A stretch of DNA of 64,000 nt from Prosapia bicincta (lineage: Eukaryota; Arthropoda; Insecta; Hemiptera; Cercopidae), in assembly GCA_036971475.1 (NCBI GenBank), contig JBAIZL010000376.1, positions 8,769,501-8,833,500 of the forward strand, written 5' to 3'. Both the position numbers and the translations under genes were made by a program. Positions 15,901 to 28,101 of this stretch are shown here, in pieces. The stretch's first letter is position 1. Each line of letters opens with the position of its first letter. The notes under the pieces are model-generated. The model was given only the letters and a program-made list of their open reading frames with translations. It had not been told where the DNA came from and made no database searches.

Positions 15901-18900
15901 AAATGCCTAGCAACGCTGTTATGAATAATGTGAAAAACATTTATTTTTTTAACATTTCATAATGCCTAGCAACGTTGTTATGAATAATTTATTTTTTCAA
16001 CATTTCATATTGCCTAGCAACGCTCTTTCGAAATTTGTAAAAAAAATATATTTTTCCAACATTTCAAAATGCCTAGCAACGCTTTCATGAACTTTGTGAA
16101 AAAAATATATTTTTTCAACATTTCAAAAAGCCTAGCAACGCTTTCATGAATTTTGTGAAAAAAATATATTTTTTCAACATTTCAATATTCCTAGCAACGC
16201 TGTTATGAATAATGTGAAAAACATTTATTTTTTTAACATTTCAAAATGCCTAGCAACGCTTTCATGAATTTTGTAAAAAAATTATATTTTTTCAACATTT
16301 CAATATTTCTAGCAACGCTTTCATGAATTTTGTGAGAAAAATTAATTTTTTCATCATTTCAAAATGCCTAGCAACGTTGTTATAAATAATGTGAAAACAA
16401 TTTATTTTTTCACATTTCATAATGCCTAGCAACGCTTTCATGAATTTTGTAAACAAAATTAATTTTTTTAATATTTCAAAATGCCTAGCAATGCTTTAAT
16501 GAATTTTGTAAAGAAAATATATTTTTTCAACATTTCAAAATGCCTAGCAACGCTTTCATGAATTTTGTAAAAAAATATATTTTTTCAACATTTTAAAATG
16601 CCTAGCAACGCTTTCAATAATTGTGTGAAAAAAATATATTTTTTCAACATTTCAAAATGCCTAACACTACGGTTATGAATAATGTGAAAAAAATTTATTT
16701 TTTCAACATTTCATATTGCCTAGCAACGCTCTTTCGAAATTTGTGAAAAAAATATATTTTTTCAACATTTCAAAATGCCTAGCAACGCTTTCATGAATTT
16801 TGTAAAAAAATATATTTTTTCAACATTTTAAAATGCCTAGCAACGCTTTCAATAATTGTGTGAAAAAAATATATTTTTTCAACATTTCAAAATGCCTAGC
16901 ACTGCTGTTATGAATAATGTGAAAAAAAATTTATTTTTTTAACACTTTAAATTGCCTAGCAACGCTGTTATGAATAATGTGAAACAAATTTATTTTTTCA
17001 ACATTTCATAATGCCTAGCATCGCTTCCATGAAATTTGTAAAAAAATATATTTGTTCAACATTTTAAAATGCCTAGCAACGCTTTCTGTAATTGTGTGAA
17101 AAAAAAATATTTTTTCAACATTTCAAAATGCCTAGCAACGCTGTTATGAATAATGTGAAAAAAATTTATTTTTTTTACATTTCATAATGCCTAGCAACGC
17201 TTTCATGAATTTTGTAAACAAAATATATTTGTACAACATTTTAAAATGCCTAGCAACGCTTTCATGAATTTTGTGAGAAAAATTAATTTTTTTTACATTT
17301 CAAAATGCCTAGCAACGCTGTTATAATTAATGTGAAAAACATTTATTTTTTCAACATTTCATAATGCCTAGCAACGCTTTCATGAAATTTGTAAAAACAA
17401 TATATATTTTCAATATTTCAAAATGCCTAGCAACGCTTTCATGAAATTTGTAAAAAAAAGTATATTTTTTTAACATTTCAAAATGCCTAGCAACGCTTTC
17501 ATGAATTTTGTAAACAAAATTAATTTTTTTAATATTTCAAAATGCCTAGCAACGCTTTAATGAATTTTGTAAAGAAAATATATTTTTTCAACATTTCAAA
17601 ATGCCTAGCAACGCTTTCATTAATTGTGTGAAAAAAATATATTTTTTCAACATTTCAAAATGCCTAGCATCGCATTCACAAATTTTGTAAAGAAAATATA
17701 TTTTTTCAACATTTCAAAATGCCTAGCAACGCTTTCATGAATTTTGTAAAAAAATATATTTTTTCAACATTTTAAAATGCCTAGCAACGCTTTCAATAAT
17801 TGTGTGAAAAAATATATTTTTTACACATTTCAAAATGCCTAGCCCCGCTGTTATGAATAATGTGAAAAAATTTATTTTTTCAACATTTTAAATTGCCTAG
17901 CAACGCTGTTATGAATATTGTGAAAAAAATTTATTTTTTCAACATTTCATATTGCCTAGCAACGCTCTTTCGAAATTTGTAAAAAAAATATATTTTTTCA
18001 ACATTTCAAAATGCCTAGCAACGCTTTCATGAATTTTGTAAAAAAATATATTTTTTCTACATTTCAAATAGCCTAGCAACGCTGTTATGAATAATGTGAA
18101 AAACATTTATTTTTTTAACATTTCATAATGCCTAGCAACGCTTTCATGAATTTTGTAAACAAAATTAATTTTTTTAATATTTCAAAATGCCTAGCAACGC
18201 TTTAATGAATTTTGTAAAGAAAATATATTTTTTCGACATTTCAAAATGCCTAGCAACGCTTTCAAGAATTGTGTGAAAAAAATATATTTTTTCAACATTT
18301 CAAAATGCCTAGCAACGCTGTTATGAATAATGTGAAAAACATTTATTTTTTTAACATTTCATAATGCCTAGCAAAGCTTTCATGAATTTTGAAAACAAAA
18401 TTATATTTTTCAACATTTCAAAATGCCTAGCAACGCTTTCATGAATTTTGTAAAAAAATATATTTTTTCAACATTTTAAAATGCCTAGCAACGCTTTCAT
18501 GAATTTTGTGAGAAAAATTAATTTTTTCAACATTTCAAAATGCCTAGCAACGTTGTTATAAATAATGTGAAAAAAATTTATTTTTTCAACATTTCATAAT
18601 GCCTAGCAACGCTTTCATGAAATTTGTAAAAAAAAGTATATTTTTCAACATTTGAAAAATGCCTAGCAACGCTTTTATTAATTGTGTGAAAAAAATATAT
18701 TTTTTCAACATTTCAAAATGCCTAGCAACGCTGTTATGAATATTGTGAAAAAAATTTATTTTATTAACATTTCATAATGCCTAGCAACGATCTTTCGAAA
18801 TTTGTAAAAAAAATATATTTTTTCAACATTTCAAAATACCTAGCAACGCCTTCATGAATTTTGTTAAAAAAATATATTTTTTCAACATTTCAAAAAGCCT

Positions 18901-21900
18901 AGCAACGCTTTCATGAATTTTGTAAACAAAATTAATTTTTTTAATATTTCAAAATGCCTAGCAACGCTTTAATGAATTTTGTAAAGAAAATATATTTCTT
19001 CAACATTTCAAAATGCCTAGCAACGCTTTCAATAATTGTGTGAAAAAAATATATTTTTTCAACATTTCAAAATGCCTAGCAACGCTTTCATGAATTTTGT
19101 AAAAAAATATATTTTTTCAACATTTTAAAATGCCTAGCAACGCTTTCAATAATTGTGTGAGAAAAACATATTTTTTCAACATTTCAAAATGCCTAGCACT
19201 GCTGTTATGAATAATGTGAAAAAAAATTTATTTTTTCAACATTTTAAATTGCCTAGCAACGCTGTTATGAATATTGTGAAACAAATTTATTTTTTCAACA
19301 TTTCATATTGCCTAGCAACGCTCTTTCGAAATTTGTGAAACAAATATATTTTTTCAACATTTCAAAATGCCTAGCAACGCTTTCAATAATTGTGTGAAAA
19401 AAATATATTTTTTCAACATTTCAATATTCCTAGCAACGCTTTCATGAATTTTGTGAGAAAAATTAATTTTTTCATCATTTCAAAATGCCTAGCAACGTTG
19501 TTATAAATAAAGTGAAAAAAATTTATTTTTTCACATTTCATAATGCCTAGCAACGCTTTCATGAATTTTGTAAACAAAATTAATTTTTTTAATATTTCAA
19601 AATGCCTAGCAACGCTTTAATGAATTTTGTAAAGAAAATATATTTTTTCAACATTTCAAAATGCCTAGCAACGCTTTCATGAATTTTATAAAAAAATATA
19701 TTTTTTCAACATTTTAATATGCCTAGCACTACGGTTATGAATAATGTGAAAAAAATTTATTTTTTCAACACTTTAAATTGCCTAGCAACGCTGTTATGAA
19801 TAATGTGAAAAACATTTATTTTTTTAACATTTCATAATGCCTAGCAAAGCTTTCATGAATTTTGTAAACAAAATTAATTTTTTCAACATTTCAAAATGCC
19901 TAGCAACGCTTTCATGAATTTTGTAAAAAAATATATTTTTTCAACATTTTAAAATGCCTAGCAACGCTTTCACGAATTTTGTAAAAAAATTATATTTTTT
20001 CAACATTTCAATATTCCTAGCAACGCTTTCATGAATTTTGTGAGAAAAATTAATTTTTTCATCATTTCAAAATGCCTAGCAACGTTGTTATAAATAAAGT
20101 GAAAAAAATTTATTTTTGCACATTTCATAATGCCTAGAAACGCTTTCATGAATTTTGTAAACAAAATTAATTTTTTTAATATTTCAAAATGCCTAGCAAC
20201 GCTTTAATGAATTTTGTAAAGAAAATATATTTTTTCAACATTTCAAAATGCCTAGCAACGCTTTCATGAATTTTATAAAAAAATATATTTTTTCAACATT
20301 TTAATATGCCTAGCACTACGGTTATGAATAATGTGAAAAAAAAATTATTTTTTTAACACTTTAAATTGCCTAGCAACGCTGTTATGAATAATGTGAAAAA
20401 AATTTATTTTTTCAACATTTCATAATGCCTAGCAACGCTTTCATGAAATTTGTAAGAAAAATATATTTGTACAACATTTTAAAATGCCTAGCAACGCTTT
20501 CATGAATTTTGTGAGAAAAATTAATTTTTTTTACATTTCAAAATGCCTAGCAACGCTGTTATAATTAATGTGAAAAACATTTATTTTTTCAACATTTCAT
20601 AATGCCTAGCAACGCTTTCATGAAATTTGTAAAAAAAATATATTTTTTCAACATTTTAAAATGCTTAGCAACGCTTTCAATAATTGTGTGAAAAAAATAT
20701 ATTTTTTCAACATTTCAAAATGCCAAGCAACGCTGTTATGAATAATGTGAAAAACATTTATTTTTTTAACATTTCATAATGCCTAGCAACGCTTTCATGA
20801 ATTTTGTAATGAAAATATATTTTTTCAACATTTCAAAATGCCTAGCAACGCTTTCATGAATTTTGTAAAAAAATATATTTTTTCAACATTTTAAAATGCC
20901 TAGCAACGCTTTCAATAATTGTTTGAAAAAAATATATTTTTTCAACATTTCATATTGCCTAGCAACGCTCTTTCGAAATTTGTAAAAAAAATATATTTTT
21001 TCTACATTTCAAAATGCCTAGCAACGCTTTCATGAATTTTGTGAAAAAAATATATTTTTTCAACATTTGATAAAGCCTAGCAACGCTGTTATGAATAATG
21101 TGAAACAAATTTATTTTTTCAACATTTCATAATGTCTAGCAACGCTTCCATGAAATTTGTAAAAAAAATATATTTGTTCAACATTTTAAAATGCCTAGCA
21201 ACGCTTTCTGTAATTGTGTGAAAAAAAAATATTTTTTCAACATTTCAAAATGCCTAGCAACGCTGTTATGAATAATGTGAAAAAAATTTATTTTTTTTAC
21301 ATATCATAATGCCTAGCAACGCTTTCATGAATTTTGTAAACAAAATTAATTTTTTCGACATTTCAAAATGCCTAGCAACGCTTTCATGAATTTTGTTAAA
21401 ACAATATATTTTTTCAATATTTCAAAATGCCTAGCAACGCTTTCATGAATTTTGTAAAAAAATATATTTTTTCAACATTTTAAAATGCCTAGCAACGCTT
21501 TCAATAATTGTTTGAAAAAAATATATTTTTTCAACATTTCATATTGCCTAGCAACGCTCTTTCGAAATTTGTAAAAAAAATATATTTTTTCTACATTTCA
21601 AAATGCCTAGCAACGCTTTCATGAATTTTGTGAAAAAAATATATTTTTTCAACATTTGATAAAGCCTAGCAACGCTGTTATGAATAATGTGAAACAAATT
21701 TATTTTTTCAACATTTCATAATGTCTAGCAACGCTTCCATGAAATTTGTAAAAAAAATATATTTGTTCAACATTTTAAAATGCCTAGCAACGCTTTCTTT
21801 AATTGTGTGAAAAAAAAATATTTTTTCAACATTTCAAAATGCCTAGCAACGCTGTTATGAATAATGTGAAAAAAATTTATTTTTTCAACATTTCATAATG

Positions 21901-23825
21901 CCTAGCAACGCAATTTGTAAAAAAAATATATTTGTACAACATTTTAAAATGCCTAGCAACGCTTTCATGAATTTTGTGAGAAAAATTAATTTTTTTTACA
22001 TTTCAAAATGCCTAGCAACGCTGTTATAATTAATGTGAAAAACATTTATTTTTTTAACATTTCATAATGCCTAGCAACGCTTTCATGAATTTTGTAAACA
22101 AAATTAATTTTCTTAATATTTCAAAATGCCTAGCAACGCTTTAATGAATTTTGTAAAGAAAATAATTTTTTCAACATTTCAAAATGCCTAGCAACGCTTT
22201 CATGAATTTTGTAAAAAAATATATTTTTTCAACATTTTAAAATGCCTAGCAACGCTTTCAATAATTGTGTGAAGAAAATATATTTATTCAACATTTTAAA
22301 ATGCCTAGCAACGCTTTCAATAATTGTGTGAAAAAAATATATTTTTTCAACATTTCAAAATGCCAAGCAACGCCGTTATGAATAATGTGAAAAACATTTA
22401 TTTTTTTCACATTTCGTAATGCCTAGCAACGCTTTCATGAATTTTGTAAACAAAATTAATTTTTTTTAATATTTCAAAATGCCTAGCAACGCTTTAATGA
22501 ATTTTGTAAAGAAAATATATTTTTTCAACATTTTAAATTGCCTAGCAACGCTGTTATGAATATTGTGAAACAAATTTATTTTTTCAACATTTCATATTGC
22601 CTAGCAACGCTCTTTCGAAATTTGTAAAAAAAAATATTTTTTTTCAACATTTCAAAATGCCTATCAACGCTTTCAATAATTGTGTGAAAAAAATATATTT
22701 TTTTAACATTTAAAAATGCCAGCAACGCTTTCATGAATTTTGTAAAAAAAATATATTTTTCAACATTTCAAAATGCCTAGCAACGCTTTCATGAATTGTG
22801 TGAAAAAAATATATTTTCAACATTTCAAAATGCCTAGCAACGCTGTTATGAATAGAGTGAAAAACATTTATTTTTTCAACATTTCATAATGCCTAGCAAC
22901 GCTTTCATGAAATTTGTAAAAGAAATATATTTTTTTTAACATTTTTAAATGCCTAGGAACGCTTTCAATAATTGTGTGAAAAAAATATATTGTTTCAACA
23001 TTTCAAAATGCCTAGCAACGCAGTTATGAATAATGTGAAGAAAATTTATTTTTTCAACATTTCATAATGCCTAGCAACGCTTTCAAGAAATTTGTAAAAA
23101 AAATATATTTTTTCAACATTTTAAAATGCCTAGCAACGCTGTTATGAATAATGTAAAAAAAATTTATTTTGTCAACATTTCATATTGCCTAGCAACGCTT
23201 TTTCGAAAATTGTAAAAAAAATATATATTTTCAACATTTCAAATAGCCTAGCAACGCTTTCATGAAATTTGTAAAAAAAATATATTTTTTTAACTTTTCA
23301 AAATGCCTAGCAACACTTTAATGAATAGTGTAAAAGAAATATATTTTTTCAACATTTCAAAATGCCTAGCAACGCTTTCACGAATTTTGTAAAAAAAAGT
23401 ATATTTTTTCAACATTTCAAAATGCCAGCAACGCTTTCATGAATTTTGTAAAAAAAATATAATTGTTCAACATTTTAAAATGCCTAGCAACGCTTTCAAT
23501 AATTCTGTGAAAAAAATATATTTTTTTAACATTTCAAAATACCAGCAACGCTTTCATGAATTTTGTAAAAAAAATATATTTTTTTAACATTTCAAAATTC
23601 CTAGCAACGCTTTCATGAATTGTGTGATAAAAATATATTATTTCAACATTTCAAAATGCCTAGCAACGCTGTTATGAATAATGTGAAAAAAAATTTATTT
23701 TTTCAACATTTCATAATGCCTAGCAACGCTTTCATTAAATTTGTAAAAAAAATATATTTTTTTAACATTTTATAATGCTTAGCAACGCTTTCAATAATTG
23801 TGTGAAAAAAATATATTGTTTACTT

Positions 23826-23837
23826 AATACAGCTGAT
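23826..23837 (+). repeat. Left target-site duplication of the LOA-like LINE
   Basis: AATACAGCTGAT here is repeated at 29224-29235, directly after the poly(A) tail. The first two A residues may belong to the tail, so the sure duplication is TACAGCTGAT (10 bp). The same word occurs in an uninterrupted Sat2 unit at 29971, which identifies the target as the first bases of the Sat2 array. Confidence 0.9.
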
Positions 23838-24370
23838 CCCGGCAAGCTGGCCTGAGCAACCGGGCGGGTCCACAGGTGGCGGATAGTGGGACGGCCTACA
23901 GAAATGTAGGTTACCTGTGAATAAGGATTCCGGAAGGTTTCTGAATATGCAGGCCTGGACCAAGGCTATGGTTCAAAGGTGAGGAATTATCCCTCCTCGT
24001 CAGTCAACCGGTTGGGCTTGGTAGAAATAACCGAGTGCTCTGACCGGGGTGACTGGGGTAGTTGGGAATTAAGTCCTCACAATGCTACTCTCACCTCCCG
24101 GGTGAACCAAGGGCAATGCGACAGTGAAGTAGGGGCGGGAAACTGCCCAAACGACACAGTTGTAAAAAAGAGAGTAAAGCAGGCTGTTCATCTGAGCAGT
24201 TAATAATGTCCTGAACTTGGGGTGTACTTCAAGGTCAGTGACTGAATACCCAATCCAAGGTGGAAGGCATCGTGCCGAAGGATGAATGGCTGCAGGGTAT
24301 AAAATGCAGTCCCAAACGATCCCCTTGAGGAACCAGACAAAACCTCATTGTATGTTGTCTTGCCAGGGCA
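23838..24370 (+). promoter_or_regulatory. 5' UTR and likely internal promoter region of the LOA-like LINE
   Basis: About 530 bases of GC-richer sequence lie between the left target-site duplication and ORF1. LINEs of this kind carry an internal promoter in the leader, so this is the expected place for it, but I see no definite core promoter motif. A 74-codon open frame at 23979-24203 lies within it. It has no recognisable motif and I treat it as leader sequence rather than a gene. Confidence 0.6.
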
Positions 24371-25492
24371 ATGGGGGCTCTGCTCTGGTCGACCTTTTAT
24401 TTCCCCCATACTCGTGGGACGTTTATGGACCAGACAAGTACAAAAGATAATTTTGAGACTGCACAGACGGCGGGAGCCAATGAGTTGGCAAACCGTGGGT
24501 CTGTAGCAGAGATGCCAACGGCAACCATCACTGGGGGTGCGGGGGCGGCTGTCAAGCTGCCGACTGCAGAAACCGGTGAAGTGGCTGCAGAGTTGAGTAC
24601 GCTCTCTTTACGGAGAAAGCGAATGAGTGGAGCGGCCAGAAGGAGGCTCCGAAAAGAACAGGCGAGAGCAGCGGGAGGGCCAACAACTCTGAAAAAACGG
24701 AGGGGAGGCCAAAACCGAGCTGAGTCTGCCAAAGTCCAGGGCTTGGATGTTGTGAGGAGGGAGGTGCAACAGGGAAGAAAGCAACCTAGAGCGCCAAACC
24801 CCAGCACGTCAAAAAGGCCTAGGAGTGAGACATCCAACCCCTCTCCAGTGAAGGGAGGAATGAAGAAGGTGAAACTGGGACAAGGGGGGGACGCTGGAGT
24901 GTCTTCGGGCACATACGGCGATACCCTCAGGCAAAAACTAGCAATTGTCCCAGTTAGTTACCCTGAGAGACAACTCTCGGAAGAGATGGCGTTGGAGCTG
25001 GAGGAGCTGTTCTTCTCGGAACTGCTGTCCGCTGAGGCGGAGAGTGGGGATAGAGGTTTTAGGACAGCATACTTAGAGAGGGGAGCTCTAAATGTCGTAT
25101 GCTCCTCACGGGAGAGCCTGGAGTGGGTCCTTCGGGTCCTGCCAAGCTTCACCCTGAGCGAGGGGGTAAAGTTGAGGGCAGGGCCACCCAAGGAGATCTT
25201 TTGCGTCGCAAAGGTGTCAATGTGGGTGCCCAAACCCTACAATGACAAGGAGCCGGAAGAGATTCTGAAGGTGGTCAAAACCCAGAACCCTGGGGTTGTT
25301 CAGGATACTTGGAAGGTGATTGCCAGGAAAAGGGAGGATGCAGGTCTTACCCTGATCTTGTACATAGGAGAGGGCTCCCTCAGGGCACTGCGAAACAACA
25401 ACCTGAGGGTGAACGTGGGGCTGAGACAGGCCACGTTCAAGGTGCTCTCTAGTCCTGGGGCTGCTCTGCGAACCCAGGCAACTGCAGAGTAA
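24371..25492 (+). CDS. LINE ORF1, Gag-like RNA-binding protein
   Basis: This frame encodes 373 residues and is open. In LINEs this protein binds the element's RNA to form the particle that carries it to the nucleus. Residues about 80-175 are rich in Arg, Lys, Pro and Ser (for example SGAARRRLRKEQARAAG and KRPRSETSNPSPVKGG), which suits nucleic-acid binding and nuclear targeting. From about residue 181 to 365 lies a folded-looking domain beginning YGDTLRQKLAIVPVSYPERQ. It resembles the DUF4780-type domain of insect retroelement ORF1 proteins (my recognition, not searched). No CCHC zinc knuckle is visible in ORF1. The first ATG has a good context (G at -3, G at +4). A second in-frame ATG at 24425, giving MDQTST, is a possible alternative start with a poorer context. 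ORF2 starts 10 bases after the stop. Confidence 0.85.
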   Translation: MGALLWSTFYFPHTRGTFMDQTSTKDNFETAQTAGANELANRGSVAEMPTATITGGAGAAVKLPTAETGEVAAELSTLSLRRKRMSGAARRRLRKEQARAAGGPTTLKKRRGGQNRAESAKVQGLDVVRREVQQGRKQPRAPNPSTSKRPRSETSNPSPVKGGMKKVKLGQGGDAGVSSGTYGDTLRQKLAIVPVSYPERQLSEEMALELEELFFSELLSAEAESGDRGFRTAYLERGALNVVCSSRESLEWVLRVLPSFTLSEGVKLRAGPPKEIFCVAKVSMWVPKPYNDKEPEEILKVVKTQNPGVVQDTWKVIARKREDAGLTLILYIGEGSLRALRNNNLRVNVGLRQATFKVLSSPGAALRTQATAE

Positions 25493-25502
25493 GCAGGAAA
25501 AA

Positions 25503-27107
25503 ATGATCAAGATCCTCCAAGTGAACCTACAGCATAGCAGGGCGGCCAGTGCTGTCGTGTGTAGGATGCTGGACAGGGGAGAGGTGGACTTGGTGCTCAT
25601 CCAGGAACCATGGATTTCTGGAGGAAAAATATGCGGGCTGGCGACATCTGGAGGTAAGTTGTTGTATGATAAGGACTCCGGTGTTCCCAGGACGTGTATC
25701 CTGGTTAGGAGGGGGTTGTGTGCTTTTGTACTAACGAACTTCTGTTGCAGGGATTTGTTAGCAGTGTCAGTGGAGCTGCGGGCGGAGGGGGGGATGAAGA
25801 GGCTGAACCTGGCCACGGCATATCTCCCCTTTGACTGCGCGGGGGCTCTACCAACACAAGAGCTGAGGAGCCTGGTCGAGCACTGCGGGGCTGTGGATGA
25901 GGAGCTGCTGGTGGGGATGGATGCTAACTCCCATCACACTTCGTGGGGTAGTACAGGTACAAACACTAGAGGTGAGGAACTTTTAGCTTATCTTAGCTCT
26001 AAGAACTTACTAGTCTTAAATCAGGGGGAAGAGCCGACGTTTGTCACTAGGGCCAGAAAGGAGGTCCTGGACATTACGGTGGCATCGAACCAGATGGCTA
26101 GGTATGTACTAAATTGGCATGTGTCGGATGAACCATCTTCTTCTGATCACAGACATATTAGGTATGATATCTCTCTAAATCCAGCCATGCTTCGCCCAAC
26201 CAGGGATCCAAGAAGAACAGACTGGGACTCCTACAGGAGGGACCTGGGTGTTCGGATTGAGGAGGCTGGATTGGAGTATGGTGGGAGGAGAGAGCTAGAA
26301 GACTCTGCCACATTGGTTGGCGAGGCTATAATAGAATCCTTTACCGATAACTGCCCTCTCAGTGAGGGGAGGAAAGTAGGGGATCCGTCATGGTGGAACA
26401 AGAAGCTAGCTAAACTTCGGAAGACCACCAGGAGACTCTTTAATAGAGCAAAAAAGAACGGGGAGTGGGACCTGTATAGAAAAACACTAACCGAATACAA
26501 CAGGGCAATTAGAGAAGCGCGCAGGAAGTCCTGGAAGGAGTTCTGTCATGAGATTGACGAAACTCGGGAAGGGGCACGACTGTATAAAGTGCTCTCTAAG
26601 GATCCAGTTAACCCGGTGGGGATGCTAAGAACCCCACTGGGAAATTTAACAAAAACGGCAGGGGAAACTGTGGAAGAATTAATCAGGACACATTTCCCTT
26701 CCAGTACCCTGAGGAAACTTGGGGGAGCAGACACTGAACCGGTTACCAAACTCTCCACAAGACGTGGTAAGAGGGAGGACTGGGAAGTGGCAAGGAGGAT
26801 AGTAACTCCACAAAGGGTAAGATGGGCTGTTGGCACTTTTAAACCCTACAAATCTCCAGGTCCAGATGGGATCTATCCTGTGCTGCTGCAGCAGGGAATG
26901 GATATGCTGGTGCTGGTACTTACTAAATTATACAGGCTAAGCATTGCTCTAGGGCATGTGCCGGCAGCCTGGAAATCTAGTAAGGTGGTCTTTATACCTA
27001 AGCCCACCGGTAACCAATCGGAAGGGAAAGGATACAGACCTATCACACTCATGTCCTTTGTTCTCAAGGGACTTGAAAAACTGGTTGATAGGCATATTAG
27101 GGGGGGG
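25503..27107 (+). pseudogene. LINE ORF2 part 1: endonuclease and N-terminal reverse transcriptase
   Basis: The frame starts at ATG 25503, 10 bases after ORF1, and begins MIKILQVNLQHSRAA. Residues 1-230 form an apurinic/apyrimidinic-type endonuclease that nicks target DNA. Asn8, Glu35 (IQEPW), Asp140 and Asn142 (GMDANSHHTSWG), Asp190 (LDITVAS) and the Ser214-Asp215-His216 triad are all present. The reverse transcriptase begins near residue 445 with KSPGPDG, IPKPTGN and YRPITLMSFVLKGLEK. The frame then meets a run of eight G (27100-27107). After the run the reading frame that carries the rest of the reverse transcriptase is the +1 frame, while this frame goes on only to a stop at about 27197 with unrelated residues. 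One extra G explains the break. It may be a real mutation or a homopolymer sequencing error. Confidence 0.9.
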
Positions 27108-28101
27108 TGCTTTGGCTATCAAACCACTGCATTGGAACCAGTATGCTTACCAACCGGGGAAATCTTGCGAGGGAGCTCTCCATCAAGTGGTTGGTAGGAT
27201 TGAGCAAATGATCGCTAAGAAAGGTTGTGCCATAGGTGCCTTCCTCGACATTGAAGGGGCTTTCAATAACCCCTCAGTGGAGACGATGGTAAGTGGTGCA
27301 AGACGTCATGGAGTGGATGTGACCACTTGTGGTTGGATAAGTTCCATGTTAACAAACAGAAGCATTTCTGTAGAGGTGGCAGGGGAGGTCAGAAGGGCGG
27401 AGACAAGTCTGGGCTGTGCACAGGGGGGGGTTCTCTCTCCTCTGTTGTGGTGCCTAGTGGTTGACAACCTTATTGAACTCCTGAATGAACAGGGGTACTT
27501 CTGTCTAGGATATGCGGACGACATAGTTGTCCTGATCCTGGGCAGATTCCCTGATACAGTCCTTGAGGTAATCAGAAATCCTCTACGACTGATTGAAGAG
27601 TGGTGTAAAAAGGAGAACCTTAGGGTAAATCCAAAAAAGACTGCTCTCATTAACTTCACCAGACAGCGAAAAGATCTGACGACCAGGATGCCCCGCTTGT
27701 TTGGTGAATACCTTGAGTTTGTGGGGGAGGTGAAGTACCTGGGAGTTATTCTGGACAGGAAACTCACCTGGAATCCACATCTTGAGAGGACAGTTAACAG
27801 GGCCAAAAGGGCACTGATGACTGTGAGAAGAATGGTGGGTAAGAAATGGGGACTGAAGCCATCAATGATGCACTGGATGTATCTGAGGGTGATAAGACCT
27901 ATGATTACCTATGGAGCTCTGGTGTGGTGGACAAAGGCCAACCAGGCACAGACAAGAGCTAAACTGAGCTCTATCCAGAGATTGGCCTGTCTGTGCACAC
28001 TGGGAGCGATGTCAACTACACCAGGCGCAGCAATGGAAGTAATGCTTAACCTCCCTCCCCTTGAGCTTGTCCTTAGGGGAGAGGCGAGGCTAGCGGCATG
28101 A
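27108..28101 (+). pseudogene. LINE ORF2 part 2: reverse transcriptase palm and thumb
   Basis: This is the continuation of the reverse transcriptase in the +1 frame after the G8 run. It holds QYAYQPGKSCEGALHQVV, motif A FLDIEGAFNN (Asp at 27247), a motif-B-like CAQGGVLSPLLWCLVVDN, the catalytic YADD at 27511-27522, and the thumb-region VKYLGVILDRKLTWNPHL. All key residues needed for polymerase action are visible. It ends at a TGA (28099-28101) in the linker before RNase H. The same frame is open on the other side, so this is a single nonsense change. CGA to TGA by loss of a methylated C is a simple explanation (inference). A 381-codon open frame can be drawn from 26956, but its first 50 or so codons are out of phase with the real protein. 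Confidence 0.9.

Larger units (their letters stand above)
1..23820 (+). repeat. Sat1 satellite array, 59-bp monomer, left block
   Basis: This is an uninterrupted head-to-tail array with a 59-bp period, as seen from the spacing of successive CCTAGCAACGC cores at about 39, 98, 157, 216 and 275. The array length divided by 59 gives roughly 400 monomers. Each monomer has a well-kept core (TGCCTAGCAACGCT), then a variable AT-rich part with an A-tract, TATAT and a T-tract, then CAACATTTCAAAA. Several monomer types recur after the core: TTCATGAATTTTGT, GTTATGAATAATGT, TTCAATAATTGTGT, CTTTCGAAATTTGT and TTTATTAATTGTGT. Their order is repeated over kilobases (higher-order structure). Monomers near the right edge (22.7-23.8 kb) have small deletions such as TGCCAGCAACGC, typical of array ends. 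Short open frames inside it are by-products of the period and are not genes. Confidence 0.97.

Noticed and set aside
1..23820. Possible CRISPR-like array because of a regular conserved core and variable part
   Set aside because: The variable parts are close relatives of one another (59-bp monomer variants), not unique spacers, and the window is eukaryotic.
23979..24203. 74-codon open frame in the LINE leader
   Set aside because: It has no motif and lies in the expected 5' UTR. I keep it as leader sequence.
24397..24912. 171-codon minus-strand open frame opposite LINE ORF1
   Set aside because: It is a shadow of ORF1. The sense strand has the domain structure and element context.
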